Assembly (NCBI RefSeq): GCF_030272615.1
Contig: NC_081408.1
Location: 615,532,476 to 615,596,475, forward strand
From: Cryptomeria japonica
Lineage: Eukaryota > Streptophyta > Pinopsida > Cupressales > Cupressaceae
DNA length: 64,000 nt
Direction of reading: 5' to 3'
In this document: positions 36,101 to 47,426 of the stretch, piece after piece
Layout of the letters: each line of letters opens with the position of its first letter
Numbering within the stretch: position 1 is the stretch's first letter
Translations under genes and position numbers: made by a program
Notes under the pieces: model-generated
Told to the model about the DNA's origin: nothing
Database searches by the model: none
The model's input: only the letters and a program-made list of their open reading frames with translations

Positions 36101-37159
36101 TGTTGGTATTTTGGTATGTTTTTGTCATTGATGTCAACACCTATCAACACTTATCAACTCTGGCACTTTGGAGGATCAGCAATGTTCATCGACAAGCAAG
36201 TGACTTATGCACAGTCACTGATATCTAGTACATCGGCAGGATATATTGTTCATCGGCACTTGTAATGACATAGAAAACATCTGGTTATGTTGAAGACATC
36301 ATTTGACACTTTGTCTTGGAGATTTGTTCATTGGCATATTCATATCTGCATATTTGTTGTTATCAGCAAATAGGTCCAGGTTATGCACCGACAGGCTTAT
36401 CTATTCCAGATCAGCACGACATGCTTTGGAGATGATTTTGTTGTTATTGTAAATGCATTAAGCCGACATGTTGAATTGGATATTAAATCGATTATTGATC
36501 TACTTGTAATTATTTTATTATAATATCTTTTAGAGCCGACCTACTAAAATTGGTCTTAGGTTATGGTATATATGTAAGATCTTATTTTTTAAGATCAATA
36601 TACGATAGGGATAAGGAATTGTAAGAAGGTATATGCGAGAATAAGTAGAGCTATACATGTAGACATAATTTGAAGGTGAAGCAAGGTATTTGTAAAGACA
36701 ATCAAAACTACACCAATACTGAATCCAGCATATGAACATTCTATTTTGAGCAGTACATTCTTATTGGATTTAACAATCCAATTGTAGTCAATGTGACTCC
36801 TATTTGTGTTTGAGCAGTGAGCTCTAGGCGCTTGGCCTTTCCGCATGTGCAAACCCCATTTGTATACACATACTATTTGTAGTAGTATCATCTGATTATG
36901 GGTAAGGTTTCCCACCATGGTTTTTCCCCTTGCAGGGTTTCCACGTACAAATATTGGTGTTATGTGTTGTGGATGTTATTGCCTTTCTGTTTCATGCATT
37001 AATCTTTATCGGTACTGTAATTAACTAATAAATTGTCTACCGGCATAAAGTTTTGTTTACCGGTATTAAGCATTAAGGTTGGTTAATTTGTTTTGGTTTG
37101 AATTTATTTGACAACTGATTCACCCCTCCCCCCCTCTCAGTTGTCTCTGGGACCTAATA
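36101..37159 (+). repeat. 5' LTR of E
   Basis: 1059 bases from TGTTGGTATT to GACCTAATA. The expected terminal CA reads TA, consistent with one transition. The start includes TTTGTCATTGATGTCAA, shared in style with A and D. CATCGGCA and ACCGGTA words recur. A C run lies near 37125-37135 before the end. Confidence 0.75.
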
Positions 37160-37161
37160 AT

Positions 37162-37173
37162 TGGTATCAGAGC
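37162..37173 (+). promoter_or_regulatory. Primer-binding site of E
   Basis: TGGTATCAGAGC, initiator methionine tRNA type, two bases after the LTR. Confidence 0.9.
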
Positions 37174-37216
37174 CTAGTCCTCTTTTTGTAGAAGTTTAAT
37201 AGCTTGAGGAGATCCA

Positions 37217-40200
37217 ATGTCTACTAACTATTTCAGGAAGGATAGTCCTAAACTTGATGGAACCAACTATGGCATATGGAAGATCAGAATACAGACACAT
37301 CTAAATTGCATTGGAAAGGACATCTAGGATGTTACAAAGAATGGCTATACAACTCCTACAACTAGTCAGCCTAATCCGCCTACCTTAGGAAAAGATGAAG
37401 AAAATGATTGTAAAGAAAGAGAAGCACTTTTGAGCGCATTAATAGATCAGCAAATCATAGAATTTTCAAATAGGTCTACTGCTAAAGCTATTTGGGATCA
37501 TTTGGAAACATTGAATGAAGGAGATTCCATAGTTAAAATTGCAAAACTTGAAAGCTTATGGGTCAAGAATGAAAATCTAAAAATGGAAGAAGATGAAAGG
37601 ATTTCTGCTTTTATGGAAAGAGTAAATGAAATTGTTTTGGGTATTAAATGTTGTGGAGGAACCTTAAGTGAAGATGAAATTGTTTCAAAAGTTTTAAGAG
37701 GATTTCCACTAGCATATAAAATGAAATTTACTACTATAAATGAGTTAAGAACAATGCCTAATACATCAGTAACTAGGGATACATTGATTGGAAAACTTTC
37801 AGCTTTTGAAATTAAGGAATTTGGTCCTATTGCTACTATAAAGATAGATTTAGCTTTTAAGGTATCAACATCATCTGCACCATCTTTTGACAAATCTGAT
37901 TGGAAAGCCTTTTATGCAAGAGAACTTGAAGAACTTGAAGCACTTTTTGCAAGGAAAATGCCTAAAGGTCCAGTTGGAAGTAAGTATGAAGGTAAAGCAC
38001 CCTTTAAATGTTTTAACTATAACAAGATTGGTCATATAGCTTCAAGATGCCCTGATAGACATGCTAGACTAAGAGAAGAAGCTAGAAGAACATACAAGCC
38101 TAACCCTGAATATCAGAGATACAGATTTAAGAAGAATAAAGATAAATCTTGTTATCTTGCTGATGAAGGAGTCACTGATGATTCTGATGAAGATCCGATA
38201 GATAATGGATGGGTTTTTGTTGCTATAATAGAAGATCAACTGACACCTACTGTTCAACTGGTAGAATAGACCCTGGCAGCTAAAATTGAAGTTAAGGATG
38301 AATGGATCATTGATTTATAATGTTCACATCATATGACTAGTGATAAAGGTAAATTCTTGAACTTTCAGGAATATAATGGAGGTCTGGTAAGATTTGGAGA
38401 TGATAAAGCTTGTTTGATCAAGGGAAAAGGTACTATATCTCTTGATGGTAAGCATAATACTGCCAATGTTTACTATGTAGAAGGTTTAAAGCATAATCTT
38501 TGAGTGTTGGTCAATTAGTTGAAAAAGGATTTCAGTTACAATTCAAAAATGGTAAATGCAAAATTATGAACATAATTGGTTTGGAAATTGCAACCGGTAA
38601 TCAAACTAGAAGTAATATCTTTCATTTGAATAACAGTGAAAAGACATGCTTAATTGCACATATTGATGAAAGTTGGCTATGGCATAAGAGACTCTGTCAT
38701 GTAAATTTTGATTGCATGGTAAAAATCAGTACCACTAAGGTAGTTAGAGATTTACCTAAGATTTTCAAGCCTCACAATCAGGTATGTAAGGAATGTCAAT
38801 TTGGAAAACAAGTTAGAGCATCTTTTAAAATTATCCCAGAAAAATCCAATAATGCTCTTGACTTAATTCACACTGATTTATGTGGTCCAGCTAGAACTAA
38901 AAGCTTACAAGGTGATAGATATTTCATGCTAATCATTGATGACTATTCTAGAATGTGCTGGGTTACTTTTCTCAGAGAAAAATCAGAAGCACTTGGGAAG
39001 TTCAAACTATTCAAAGCAATGGTGGAGAATGAATCTGGTAAGAAAATCAAATGTCTAAGATCATATCAAAGAGATGAATTCACATCTAAGGAATTTAATA
39101 CATTCTGTGAAGTGAATGGAATCAGAAGATAGTTATCAGCACCCCAGACACCACAACAGAATGGAGTTGTAGAAAGGAAAAACATAACTATCTTGGATGC
39201 AGCTAGAAGTATGTTATCTGAAGTAAATCTACCACATGTATATTGGAGAGAGGCAGTAAGCACAACGGTCTATACATTCAACAAAGTTCACATCAAAGGA
39301 GAAACAGGTAAGACCCCTTATGAACTATGGTTTGGTATTACTTCTACTCTTAAATATTTCAGAATATTTGGTAGTAAATGCTATATTAGAAGAGATTAGT
39401 ATATTGGCAAATTTGATCCTAGAAGTGATGAAGGAATATTTCTTGGTTATTCATCTAAGAGTAAGGCATATAGATGTTTTAACAAGAGATTGCAGAAAAT
39501 TGTTGAGAGTGCAAATGTGAAGATTGATGAACAATTTAGAGGAACTTCAAGGTATATAGACTCTGAACCGGCAACAAAGATACTGACAAATGAACCTACA
39601 TTGAATCCACCAGTATAGAATGAAGATCTAGTTACACCGGTATCATCTAAAAATTCCACTGTAACTGAGGAACAACAGCAAATGAAGACACCCTGGTATG
39701 TAAGATTGAATCACTCTGAAAATCAGATAATTGGGAACAAGTATCAAGGAGTTATGACAAGAGGAAGAATGGCAAATGAAGAGGCATGTCTTATTTCTCA
39801 AATTAAACCATCATCAATTAATGAGGCATGTGAAGATAAACACTAGATTAAAGCTATGGAAGAGGAACTAGAACAAATTGAGAAAAATAACACATTGGCA
39901 TTAGTTCCTTGGCCTAAAGACAAAAATGTGGTTGGAATAAAATGTGTATTTAGAAACAAACTTAATGAAGATGGTAAGGTAATCATAAATAAAAAAAGAC
40001 TAGCATATAAGGGATATTCTCAGAAAGAAGGAATTGATTATAATGAAACCTTTGCACCGGTAGCTAGAATTGAGGCAGTCAGATTATTCTTGGCTTTTGC
40101 AGCACACAAGAACTACAAAGTATATCAAATGGATATTAAATGCACATTTTTGAATTGAGATCTTGAAGAAGAAGTTTACATTGAGCAACCTGATGAGTTT

Positions 40201-40332
40201 TCTTTAACAGATAATAAAGATATGGTTTGCAGGTTAAGGAAAGCTTTGTATGGGTTCAAGCAAGCTCCAAGAGCTTGGTATGCTAGATTGGATAAATATC
40301 TTTTGAAGATTGGTTTTTCTAAAGGTAATGCT
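37217..40332 (+). pseudogene. Gag-pol of E, first part (Ty1/copia)
   Basis: ATG 37217 begins MSTNYFRKDSPKLDGTNYGI. After a stop near 37325 the same frame continues to 38269 and carries the knuckle CFNYNKIGHIASRCP, where the second Cys is Tyr. In protease the usual DSG reads DL-stop (WIIDL, near 38300). A frameshift lies near 38490-38503. Integrase follows with WLWHKRLCHVNF, CKECQFGK and HTDLCGP, but the second catalytic region reads CLRSYQRDEF, so its Asp is Tyr. Reverse transcriptase begins near 39850 with [10 protein letters not shown] and [11 protein letters not shown], meets a stop near 40156, and is cut at 40332 by F. Confidence 0.9.
40328..40332. repeat. Target-site duplication of F, left copy
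   Basis: ATGCT before the LTR of F. An identical copy lies at 47141-47145. Removing F and one copy leaves the E frame continuous. Confidence 0.95.
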
Positions 40333-41599
40333 TGTTGGTTGAAAATTTTGTACACTTGGGGAAATATACAAAATTGTGGCTTCAACCATAGTGTGTGAGT
40401 AAAACTCTCCTAATTAAGGGAAGGCTCCCCCTATCTACAAACTAAACTAATATAATATGGGTGGGACAGCAGTCTTCCTTCTTGTTTCAAGAAAAACTAT
40501 ACTATTTTCTCTTCTCAGAAAAGTAATAGCAATTGGAAATAAATAATAGCAAATATAGAAATGAGACTTCTTTGTAGGATTTTTGGAACATAAAGGGAAG
40601 CAAAGTTTCCATGAAGGCACAAAGACCTCCGTCACTTCCGTGGGATGGGAAAATAGAAAGAAAGCTCAAAGTCTTCAACTATCTATTCTCCTATCAACCT
40701 TTTTAGATAATTTTCTGCTAACTAAGCACAATATGTAGCAGCTCAAAGTCTAACTACATGATGCACTTCAACTCACATGCACAAGTCTTAAAAATAGAAG
40801 TAGCACAAAGTCTACAAGCTATCTTCCCACTTTAGCTTTCCACACTAGTTTCAAATATGATAAGCAGCTCAAAGTCTACAAGACCAAAACTTAAAACCAA
40901 ACATATAACTCTAAATACAACTAGCAGCTCAAAGTCTGCAAGATTGAATTTAAATCCCTCTTTCACAATAGAACAAAACTCATAATAAACTCTAGAAAAT
41001 GTCATCACATAACAACTTGAATTGGCACAAAGTCTCAATACAACTTGCCTCTTTTATTGAAAATCTGATTTACATCTAAACTCAAAGTCTTAGAGTGCAC
41101 ATACAAATTGGTAGAATTTTGTTGCATTGCCAAAAAGATCCTTATTTACAAATGAGGGTCCTCCTTATATAGGAAAATGTTGGAAAAAATGTGGGCATAG
41201 TTGACTAATTCAACTGCACAGTTCCACTTGACTACAACTTCAGCAGAAAGAAAATATGTAGTTGCGAGAAAACTTGCAACATCTAACAATGCAACTACAT
41301 GAAAAGAAAGTGTCAAAAAAAGGACACTTTATTCATCTTTCTCCTCCTCATTGGATTTCTGAATTTCTTCAAACCAAGCTAAAGCAACTTGCATCTTAGC
41401 TTTGTCTAGCACCATATCAAGAATCTCATCAGTGCATCTTCTTTCTCTATCGATTTGCTGGGAGAGGGCTCACACATTTCAACATGGATCATTAGTGTTT
41501 TGAAAATGATCACCATTGGATGAGCAAATTTCATCAATCAGAACAAGAAACAAGAGTCTGAAATGACTTAGGAGACAAAAAGTGATAAAACTAGCAGGT

Positions 41600-41835
41600 T
41601 GGACTTTAAAGTCCAAACTGCAAGTTCAAACAACATCATACGTAGGTTGGACTTTAAAGTCCGATCTGTAAGGGAAAAACTTGACAAGCAACTGCATGTC
41701 GGACTTTAAAGTCTAATCTGCAACCTAGGAAGGAAACTTAAAATTTGCACATTGGACTTTAAAGTCTGATGTGCAAGGAAAATCAATCAAAGATTGCATA
41801 TCGAACTTTAAAATCCGATATGCGAGAAGGGCAAA
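41600..41835. repeat. Palindrome array, first block, 3' LTR of F
   Basis: Five copies of GGACTTTAAAGTCC or close variants near 41607, 41648, 41701, 41754 and 41804, with matching outer arms such as TGCATGTCGGAC and GTCTAATCTGCA. Confidence 0.85.
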
Positions 41836-41839
41836 ACTT

Positions 41840-42060
41840 AACTTATAGGTCAAGAAAAATTCCCTGACCTGCACATAGGCAAACTTGCAGGTCGGGAAAA
41901 ATTCTCTGACTTGCACTTAAGTGAACTTGCACGTCGAGAAAAATTCCCCGACCTACCTATAGACCTGCAGGTCGAAAAAAGTTCCCTGACCTGCATATGG
42001 ACCTGCAGGTTGAGAAAAATTCCTTGACCTACATATGTACCTTGGTGAATTGAAACAAAA
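41840..42060. repeat. Second palindrome series, 3' LTR of F
   Basis: Five inverted repeats of the form TGCAGGTCGGGAAAAATTCC followed by CCGACCTGCA, varied by transitions. The core GGGAAAAATTCCC differs from the TTTAAA core of the flanking blocks, while the outer TGCAGGTC arms are shared. Confidence 0.8.
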
Positions 42061-42083
42061 AGGATCATGCAGGAAAAGACTCC

Positions 42084-42595
42084 TTGCAAGTTAGACTTTA
42101 AAGTCCGACATGCAACTTCCTTCTTTCCAAACTACACATCGGACTTTAAAGTCCGATGTGGAAGGGAAAAGTCCCTGTAGGTCGGACTTTAAAGTCTACT
42201 CTGCAGGGAAAGAACTACCTGCAGGTCAGACTTTAAAGTCTAATCTGCAGGGAAAGAACCAAAACATTGCACATCAGACTTTAAAGTCCAATGTGCAATT
42301 CTAACAAAGACAAACCCTATAGGTCGGACTTTAAAGTCCGATCTGTAGGAAAAGAACTGCCTGCAAGTCGGACTTTAAAGTTCGATCTGCAGGGAAAGAA
42401 CCAAAACATTGCACATCGGACTTTAAAGTCTGATGTACAATTCTAACAAAGAAAAACCTGGTAGCTCGTACTTTAAAGTCTGATCTACAAAGAAGATTGC
42501 CAAACCATTACACATCGGACTTTAAAGTCCGATGTGCAATTCTATCTAAGAAACACCCTGCAAGTCGGACTTTAAAGTCCAACCTACAGGAAAAA
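42084..42595. repeat. Palindrome array, second block, 3' LTR of F
   Basis: Eleven copies of the TTTAAA-core palindrome about 45 to 50 bases apart. Two arm classes are mixed: TGCAGGTC...GATCTGCA and TGCACATC...GATGTGCA. Each unit is an inverted repeat of about 30 bases. Confidence 0.85.
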
Positions 42596-42762
42596 CTGCA
42601 AAATCTAAAAAACTTTAAAAAAATGAGAAAAATAAAAGACGAAAAGCAAAAGAGGCTAAGCAACGGAGTCAATCAACCTTTCCCAATGGACGTGAGGCAT
42701 GAAATAGACCAGTTTCATAGGGTTGCCTCACAATTTTAGCAACACTAAAATCAAGGACAACA

Positions 42763-43315
42763 GCTCGCTCTGATTGGGGAACAAGCTACACCACTTGAAG
42801 CTTGTAGAATCCAGAACTATGAGTGCCTGTATCCATTGGGCTATAAAGTTAGGTGACCAAAGGAATAAGATGCAAAACAACTTACTAAAAAGAAAGACAC
42901 AAACTTTTGCAACTACACTTATTGAAAAGAAAACTAACTTAACCTAAACTAACTGACAATTGAAACCTTCCTAAATGAAACCACTCACGAGCTTTCCAAA
43001 ATAGCTACCTTTTTTCAGCAGCTTGCAATGCCTTGCATGATCATAAGCAACTTTGTATAGATGGAGCACAGACAAGTGTACCAAGACTTGATGCAACACT
43101 CCTTGGAGGAGATGAACAAATCCACCTTCCTCTTGGGGTGAATCATATGTGCTGCTACCCCAAGGTGGAGTTTTGAAACTAGACTGCTCTTGCTTAGTTG
43201 AATATACTTTTTTGGCTTCTTTCTCAAGTATATCCTCTAGCTCATGTACAAGTGAGACCTCTGGATTTCCATTAGCCTCCAACCAAGCAAGATGTTTAAT
43301 TGGACATCCTCTTGA
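42763..43315. other. 3' untranslated part of F
   Basis: About 550 bases between the gag stop and the 3' LTR of F. No separate gene is seen; frames at 42971-43282 and 43015-43227 lack motifs. The sequence before the LTR (minus CAGAGCGAGC) is only a weak polypurine tract. Confidence 0.5.
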
Positions 43316-44665
43316 TCATACAAAGACTAAAACCTTCTTACTAGATACAACTTGAACAGTTGGTTTTTCAACCGTAACAACCTCATGCTGAACAAAATGA
43401 TCTTCTTCATGTGATTCAGATGAAAACATGATTGCATTGTATGACTTAGTAGGTTGTTCACAAACTTCTAATTGGAGAGAATCATCAACAAGACTTGAAC
43501 AAAACTCTTCTATAGTGCTCATGAAAAGATCTTCATCAAGTTCTGAGGTAGGTCTCCTATGCAAGATACGTCCAAGTTCATGACCTTGGAGCATGAAAGC
43601 ATTCATTTCAACTTGATTGGGATCTTCATGCATGTTCACCTTTTCACATCTCATGATGTGATTATCCTCCTCCATGGTACCTGGCATGGTCGTTTCTTTT
43701 TGTTCAATAGCTTTCTGGAACTGCATAAACCAAATTTGAGAGTTGCCAGCTATGTCTGCTTTGTCCTCTTGGAATAGACTAGAAAGATCACTTTGTTCAG
43801 ATTCAGAGTCCTCCATTACTGCATTTGTTGATGGTGGCTCAAGTGCAAGCCCTTCTGGTGGTGAAGGAAGCTTGTCTTGATTTCTAGCTACATAACTAGG
43901 AGCAGTATTTGGATATGGCCTCCTAGGAATGTCTTCATAAGAGGAAGAAAATAAACCTTGAGCTATTTGTTTTTTTAGGGCAAGCAACTCATTAGCCAAC
44001 CTTTCCACCATGGTATCTGCTCTCTTGGTAGACCATGATCGCAAAGAAGAGTTTTCTTTGGACCCATTTGACTCTATCTTTATCTTACCTGCAAGAATAA
44101 GATCATCTTCAACCTCAACTGCTAAGGTTTGTGTAGCTGCAAAGTCTCTTGAAATTGCTCTTCTCAACAAGAAACTCACCTCAGGTGACTGAGCATTCAT
44201 GAAGAAGCACTTCAAATTTGTAGCAGTAGGCTGAGAAGCAACCGGGATGCGGTTATGTAGCTTGTTGAATTTAGCAATAAATTCCTGCATGGACTCTTGT
44301 GGTTCTTTCTTCATTTGAGTCAATTGTGCCAAGAGCGCATGGTCATCTTCTGTAGGTTTGAACCTTGCCTCAAACCTTGTTTTGAGGCTAGCCCAATCTG
44401 TGATAGAATTATTTGGCAAATGGTAAAACCAATCAGCAGCTACACCTTGTAAGGTTTCAATAAATAATCTTACAGATACATCTTCATGCTCAACTCCTAA
44501 AACACCACACGCAATATTAAATGCAGCGATGTGTTCATTAGGATGGTGAGCACCATCACCCAAAAACTTGGGAAAGTTCTTCTGTGAACCATTAGGAAGA
44601 ATATGTAATGGTAGAGTCAGGTTCAATGGACCAAAAACATTCCCCCAAGGACCTTGAGCTACCAT
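43316..44665 (-). CDS. Gag of F, uninterrupted
   Basis: 449 codons from ATG 44665 to a stop at 43316, starting MVAQGPWGNVFGPLNLTLPL, about 110 bases inside the primer-binding site. Residues about 60-165 match the Retrotrans_gag capsid region of Ty3/gypsy elements: WFYHLPNNSITDWASLKTRF, then FKPTEDDHALLAQLTQMK and FIAKFNKLHNRI. The C-terminal half is acidic and unstructured in appearance. There is no zinc knuckle and no protease motif. It would supply capsid only and depend on another element for enzymes. It is the only long retroelement protein in the window without a stop or frameshift. Confidence 0.85.
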   Translation of the reverse strand: MVAQGPWGNVFGPLNLTLPLHILPNGSQKNFPKFLGDGAHHPNEHIAAFNIACGVLGVEHEDVSVRLFIETLQGVAADWFYHLPNNSITDWASLKTRFEARFKPTEDDHALLAQLTQMKKEPQESMQEFIAKFNKLHNRIPVASQPTATNLKCFFMNAQSPEVSFLLRRAISRDFAATQTLAVEVEDDLILAGKIKIESNGSKENSSLRSWSTKRADTMVERLANELLALKKQIAQGLFSSSYEDIPRRPYPNTAPSYVARNQDKLPSPPEGLALEPPSTNAVMEDSESEQSDLSSLFQEDKADIAGNSQIWFMQFQKAIEQKETTMPGTMEEDNHIMRCEKVNMHEDPNQVEMNAFMLQGHELGRILHRRPTSELDEDLFMSTIEEFCSSLVDDSLQLEVCEQPTKSYNAIMFSSESHEEDHFVQHEVVTVEKPTVQVVSSKKVLVFV

Positions 44666-44774
44666 TTTACATATACTTGGTGAAAGTTTGATAAATTATA
44701 AGGAAAGGAATTACAATGAATAGGATACTAGTATACTTCAACCAAAAGCATGAGGCTTTTGGATGCGTATTCGA

Positions 44775-44792
44775 TCCCCAGCAGAGTCACCA
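44775..44792 (-). promoter_or_regulatory. Primer-binding site of F
   Basis: The minus strand reads TGGTGACTCTGCTGGGGA five bases inside the 5' LTR. It resembles the TGGCGACTCTGCTGGGGA type seen in plant Ty3/gypsy elements. The tRNA is not assigned here. Confidence 0.75.
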
Positions 44793-46057
44793 AAAACTGT
44801 TGATTGAAAATTTTGTAAACTTGAGGAAATATACAAAATTGTGGCTTCAACCACAGTGTGTGAGTAAAACTCTCCTAATTAAGAGAAGGCTCCCTCTATC
44901 TACAAACTAAACTAATCTAATATGGGTGGGACAACAGTCTTTCTTCTTCTTTCAAGAAAAACTATACTATTTTGTCTTCTCAGAAAAGTAATAACAATAG
45001 GAAATAAATAACACTAAATACAAAAATGAAACTTCTTTGTAGGATTTTTGGAACATAAAGAGAAGCAAAGTTTCCATGAAGGCACAAAGACCTCCGTCAC
45101 TTCCCTGGGATGGGAAAACAGAAAGAAAGCTCAAAGTCTTCAACTATCTATTCTCCTATCAACCTTTTTAGATGATTTTCTGCTAACTAAGCACAATATG
45201 TAACAGCTCAAAGTCTAACTACATGATGCACTTCAACTCACATGCACAAGTCTTAAAAATAGAAGCAGCACAAAGTCTACAAGCTATCTTCCCACTTTAG
45301 CTTTCCACACTAGTTTCAGATATGATAAGTAGCTCAAAGTCTACAAGACCAAAACTGAAAACCAAACATATAACTCTAAATACAACTAGCAGCTCAAAGT
45401 CTGCAAGATTGAATTTAAATCCCTCTTTCACAATAGAACAAAACTCATAATCAGCTCTAGAAAATGTCATCACATAACAACTTGAATTGGCACAAAGTCT
45501 CAATACAACTTGCCTCTTTTATTAAAAATCTGATTTACATCTAAACTCAAAGTCTTAGAGTGCACATACAAACTGGTAGAATTTTGTTGCGTTGCCAAAA
45601 AGATCCTTATTTACAAATGAGGGTCCTCCTTATATAGGAAAATGTTGGAAAAAAATGTGGGCATAGTTGACTAATTCAACTGCACAGTTCCACTTGACTA
45701 CAACTTCAGTAGAAAGAAAATATGTAGTTGTGAGAAAACTTGCAGCATCTAACAATGCAACTACATGAAAAGAAAGTGTCAAAAAGAGGACACTTTATTC
45801 ATCTTTCTCCTCCTCATTGGATTTCTGAATTTCTTCAAACCAAGCTAAAGCAACTTGCATCTTAGCTTTGTCTAGCGCCATATCAATAATCTCATCAGCA
45901 CATCTTCTTTTCTCTATCGATTTGCTGGGAGAGGGCTCACACATTTGAACATGGATCATTAGTGTTTTGAAAATGATCACCATCGGATGAGCAAATTTCA
46001 TCAATCAGAACAAGAAACAAGAGTCAGAAATGACTTAGGAGACAAAAAGTGAAAAAA

Positions 46058-46290
46058 CTAGCAGGTTGGACTTTAAAGTCCAAACTGCAAGTTCAAACAA
46101 CATCATACGCAGGTCAAACTTTAAAGTCTGATCCACAAGGGAAAAAATTGACAAGCAACTACATGTCAGACTTTAAAGTCTGATCTGCAACCTGGGAAGG
46201 AAACTCAAAATTTGCACATTGGACTTTAAAGTCCTATGTGCAAGGAAAATCAATCAAAGATTGCATATCGGACTTTAAAGTCCAATATGC
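46058..46290. repeat. Palindrome array, first block, 5' LTR of F
   Basis: Five copies of the TTTAAA-core palindrome near 46065, 46115, 46167, 46221 and 46270, matching the first block of the other LTR. Confidence 0.85.
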
Positions 46291-46299
46291 GAGAAGGGC

Positions 46300-46560
46300 A
46301 AAACTTAACTTACAGGTCAGGAAAAATTCCCTGACCTACACATAGGCAAACTTGTAGGTCAGGAAAAATTCTCCGACCTACACTTAAGCGAACTTACACA
46401 TCGAGAAAAATTCCCCGACCTACTTATAGACTTGCAGGTCAGGAAAAGTTCCCTGACCTGCATATGGACCTGCCTGCATATGGACCTGCAGGTCGGGAAA
46501 AATTCCCCGACCTGCGTATAGACCTGCAAGTCGGGAAAAATTCCCCGACCTGCATATGGA
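46300..46560. repeat. Second palindrome series, 5' LTR of F
   Basis: Six inverted repeats with the GGGAAAAATTCCCC core and GACCTGCA arms, one more than in the other LTR. Confidence 0.8.
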
Positions 46561-46604
46561 CCTTGGTGAATTGAAACAAAAAGGATCATGTAGGAAAAGA
46601 CTCC

Positions 46605-46975
46605 TCGCAAGTCAGACTTTAAAGTCCGACATGCAACTTCCTTCTTTCCAAACTGCACATCGGACTTTAAAGTCCGATGTGCAAGGGAAAAGTCCCTGTA
46701 GGTCGGAATTTAAAGTCCGATCTGCAAGAAAAGAACTGCCTGTAGGTCAAACTTTAACTCTGATCTGTAGGGAAAGAACCAAAACATTACACATCAGACT
46801 TTAAAGTCCGGTGTGCAATTCTAACAAAGAAAAACCCTACAGGTCAGACTTTAAAGTTTGATCTGCAGAGAAGATTGCCAAAATATTACACATCAGACTT
46901 TAAAGTCCGATGTGCAATTCTATCTAAGAAACACCCTGCAAGTCGGACTTTAAAGTCCGACCTGCAGGCAAAACT
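46605..46975. repeat. Palindrome array, second block, 5' LTR of F
   Basis: Eight copies, against eleven in the other LTR. The copy near 46746 has lost its centre (ACTTTAACTC) and the one near 46700 reads GGAATTTAAAGTCC. Confidence 0.85.
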
Positions 46976-47140
46976 ACAAAATCTAAAAAAATTTAAAAAA
47001 ATGAGAAAAACAAAAGATGAAAAGCAAAAGAGGCTAACCAATGGAGTCAATAAACCTTTCCCGAAGGACATGAGGCACAAAACAGAACAGTTTCGTAGGG
47101 TTGCCTCATGATTTTAGTAGTGCTAAAATCAAGGACAACA

Positions 47141-47145
47141 ATGCT
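47141..47145. repeat. Target-site duplication of F, right copy
   Basis: ATGCT, identical to 40328-40332. Confidence 0.95.
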
Positions 47146-47426
47146 AACAACAACTTATACTATAAAGTGACTAATGATGACATTTTGGTTATAGAAGTTT
47201 TTGTTGATGATATAATATTTGGAGAAGATGAATTATGTAAAGACTTTTCTATTAAAATGCAGCATGAATTTGAAATGTCTATGATTGGAGAGATAAAATT
47301 CTTTTTAGGATTGCAGATTTTACAGACTGATAAAGGTATATTCTTGAGTCAATCAAAATACTTGAAAGAGTTACTAAAGAAATTTGCGATGGAGAACTCT
47401 AAACCAGTAAGCACACCTATAACTAC
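47146..47426 (+). pseudogene. Gag-pol of E, reverse transcriptase continued
   Basis: The reverse transcriptase of E resumes after F in the same frame, with FVDDIIFGEDE (the catalytic DD), EFEMSMIGEIKFFLGLQI and SKPVSTPIT, all matching D at 25660-25480. It ends within the conserved region at 47426 where TGTAGACA starts, so G has split it. Confidence 0.9.

Larger units (their letters stand above)
40333..42762 (-). repeat. 3' LTR of F
   Basis: 2430 bases, plus-strand limits TGTTGGTTGA and AAGGACAACA. In the first 152 bases I count 10 mismatches to the other LTR, seven of them transitions. AGCTCAAAGTCT-like phrases recur near 40660-41100, a further dispersed word. Confidence 0.9.
40333..47140 (-). 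mobile_element. F: gag-only LTR retrotransposon (TR-GAG-like)
   Basis: 6808 bases inserted in the reverse transcriptase of E, with a perfect ATGCT target duplication. The LTRs are long (2430 and 2343 bases) and end TGTTG/CAACA. The 2.0-kb interior contains only a primer-binding site and an intact gag in the minus orientation, so there is no pol. Non-autonomous elements with only gag are known in plants as TR-GAG. Each LTR carries about 13 to 16 copies of a palindrome, GGACTTTAAAGTCC, and a second palindrome series. Confidence 0.9.
44798..47140 (-). repeat. 5' LTR of F
   Basis: 2343 bases, plus-strand limits TGTTGATTGA and AAGGACAACA. It is 87 bases shorter than the 3' copy, mainly because it has fewer palindrome units. 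Confidence 0.9.
36101..47426 (+). mobile_element. E: Ty1/copia element interrupted by F and G
   Basis: The 5' LTR, primer-binding site, gag, protease, integrase and first half of reverse transcriptase occupy 36101-40332. F then interrupts with an ATGCT target duplication, and reverse transcriptase resumes at 47146 in the same frame. It stops abruptly at 47426 where G begins. RNase H and the 3' LTR should lie beyond G. The protein order and sequence are close to D, and the LTR start TGTTGGTATTTTGG and tRNA site fit a Sirevirus-like element. Confidence 0.9.

Noticed and set aside
42110-42739. Open frames at 42110-42304 and 42497-42739
   Set aside because: They translate the palindrome array (repeating TLKSD-like text) and lie in the LTR of F.
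41600-46975. CRISPR-like array of palindromic repeats at 45-50 base spacing
   Set aside because: The units are degenerate, occur in both LTRs of a plant retrotransposon, lack uniform spacers and have no cas genes.
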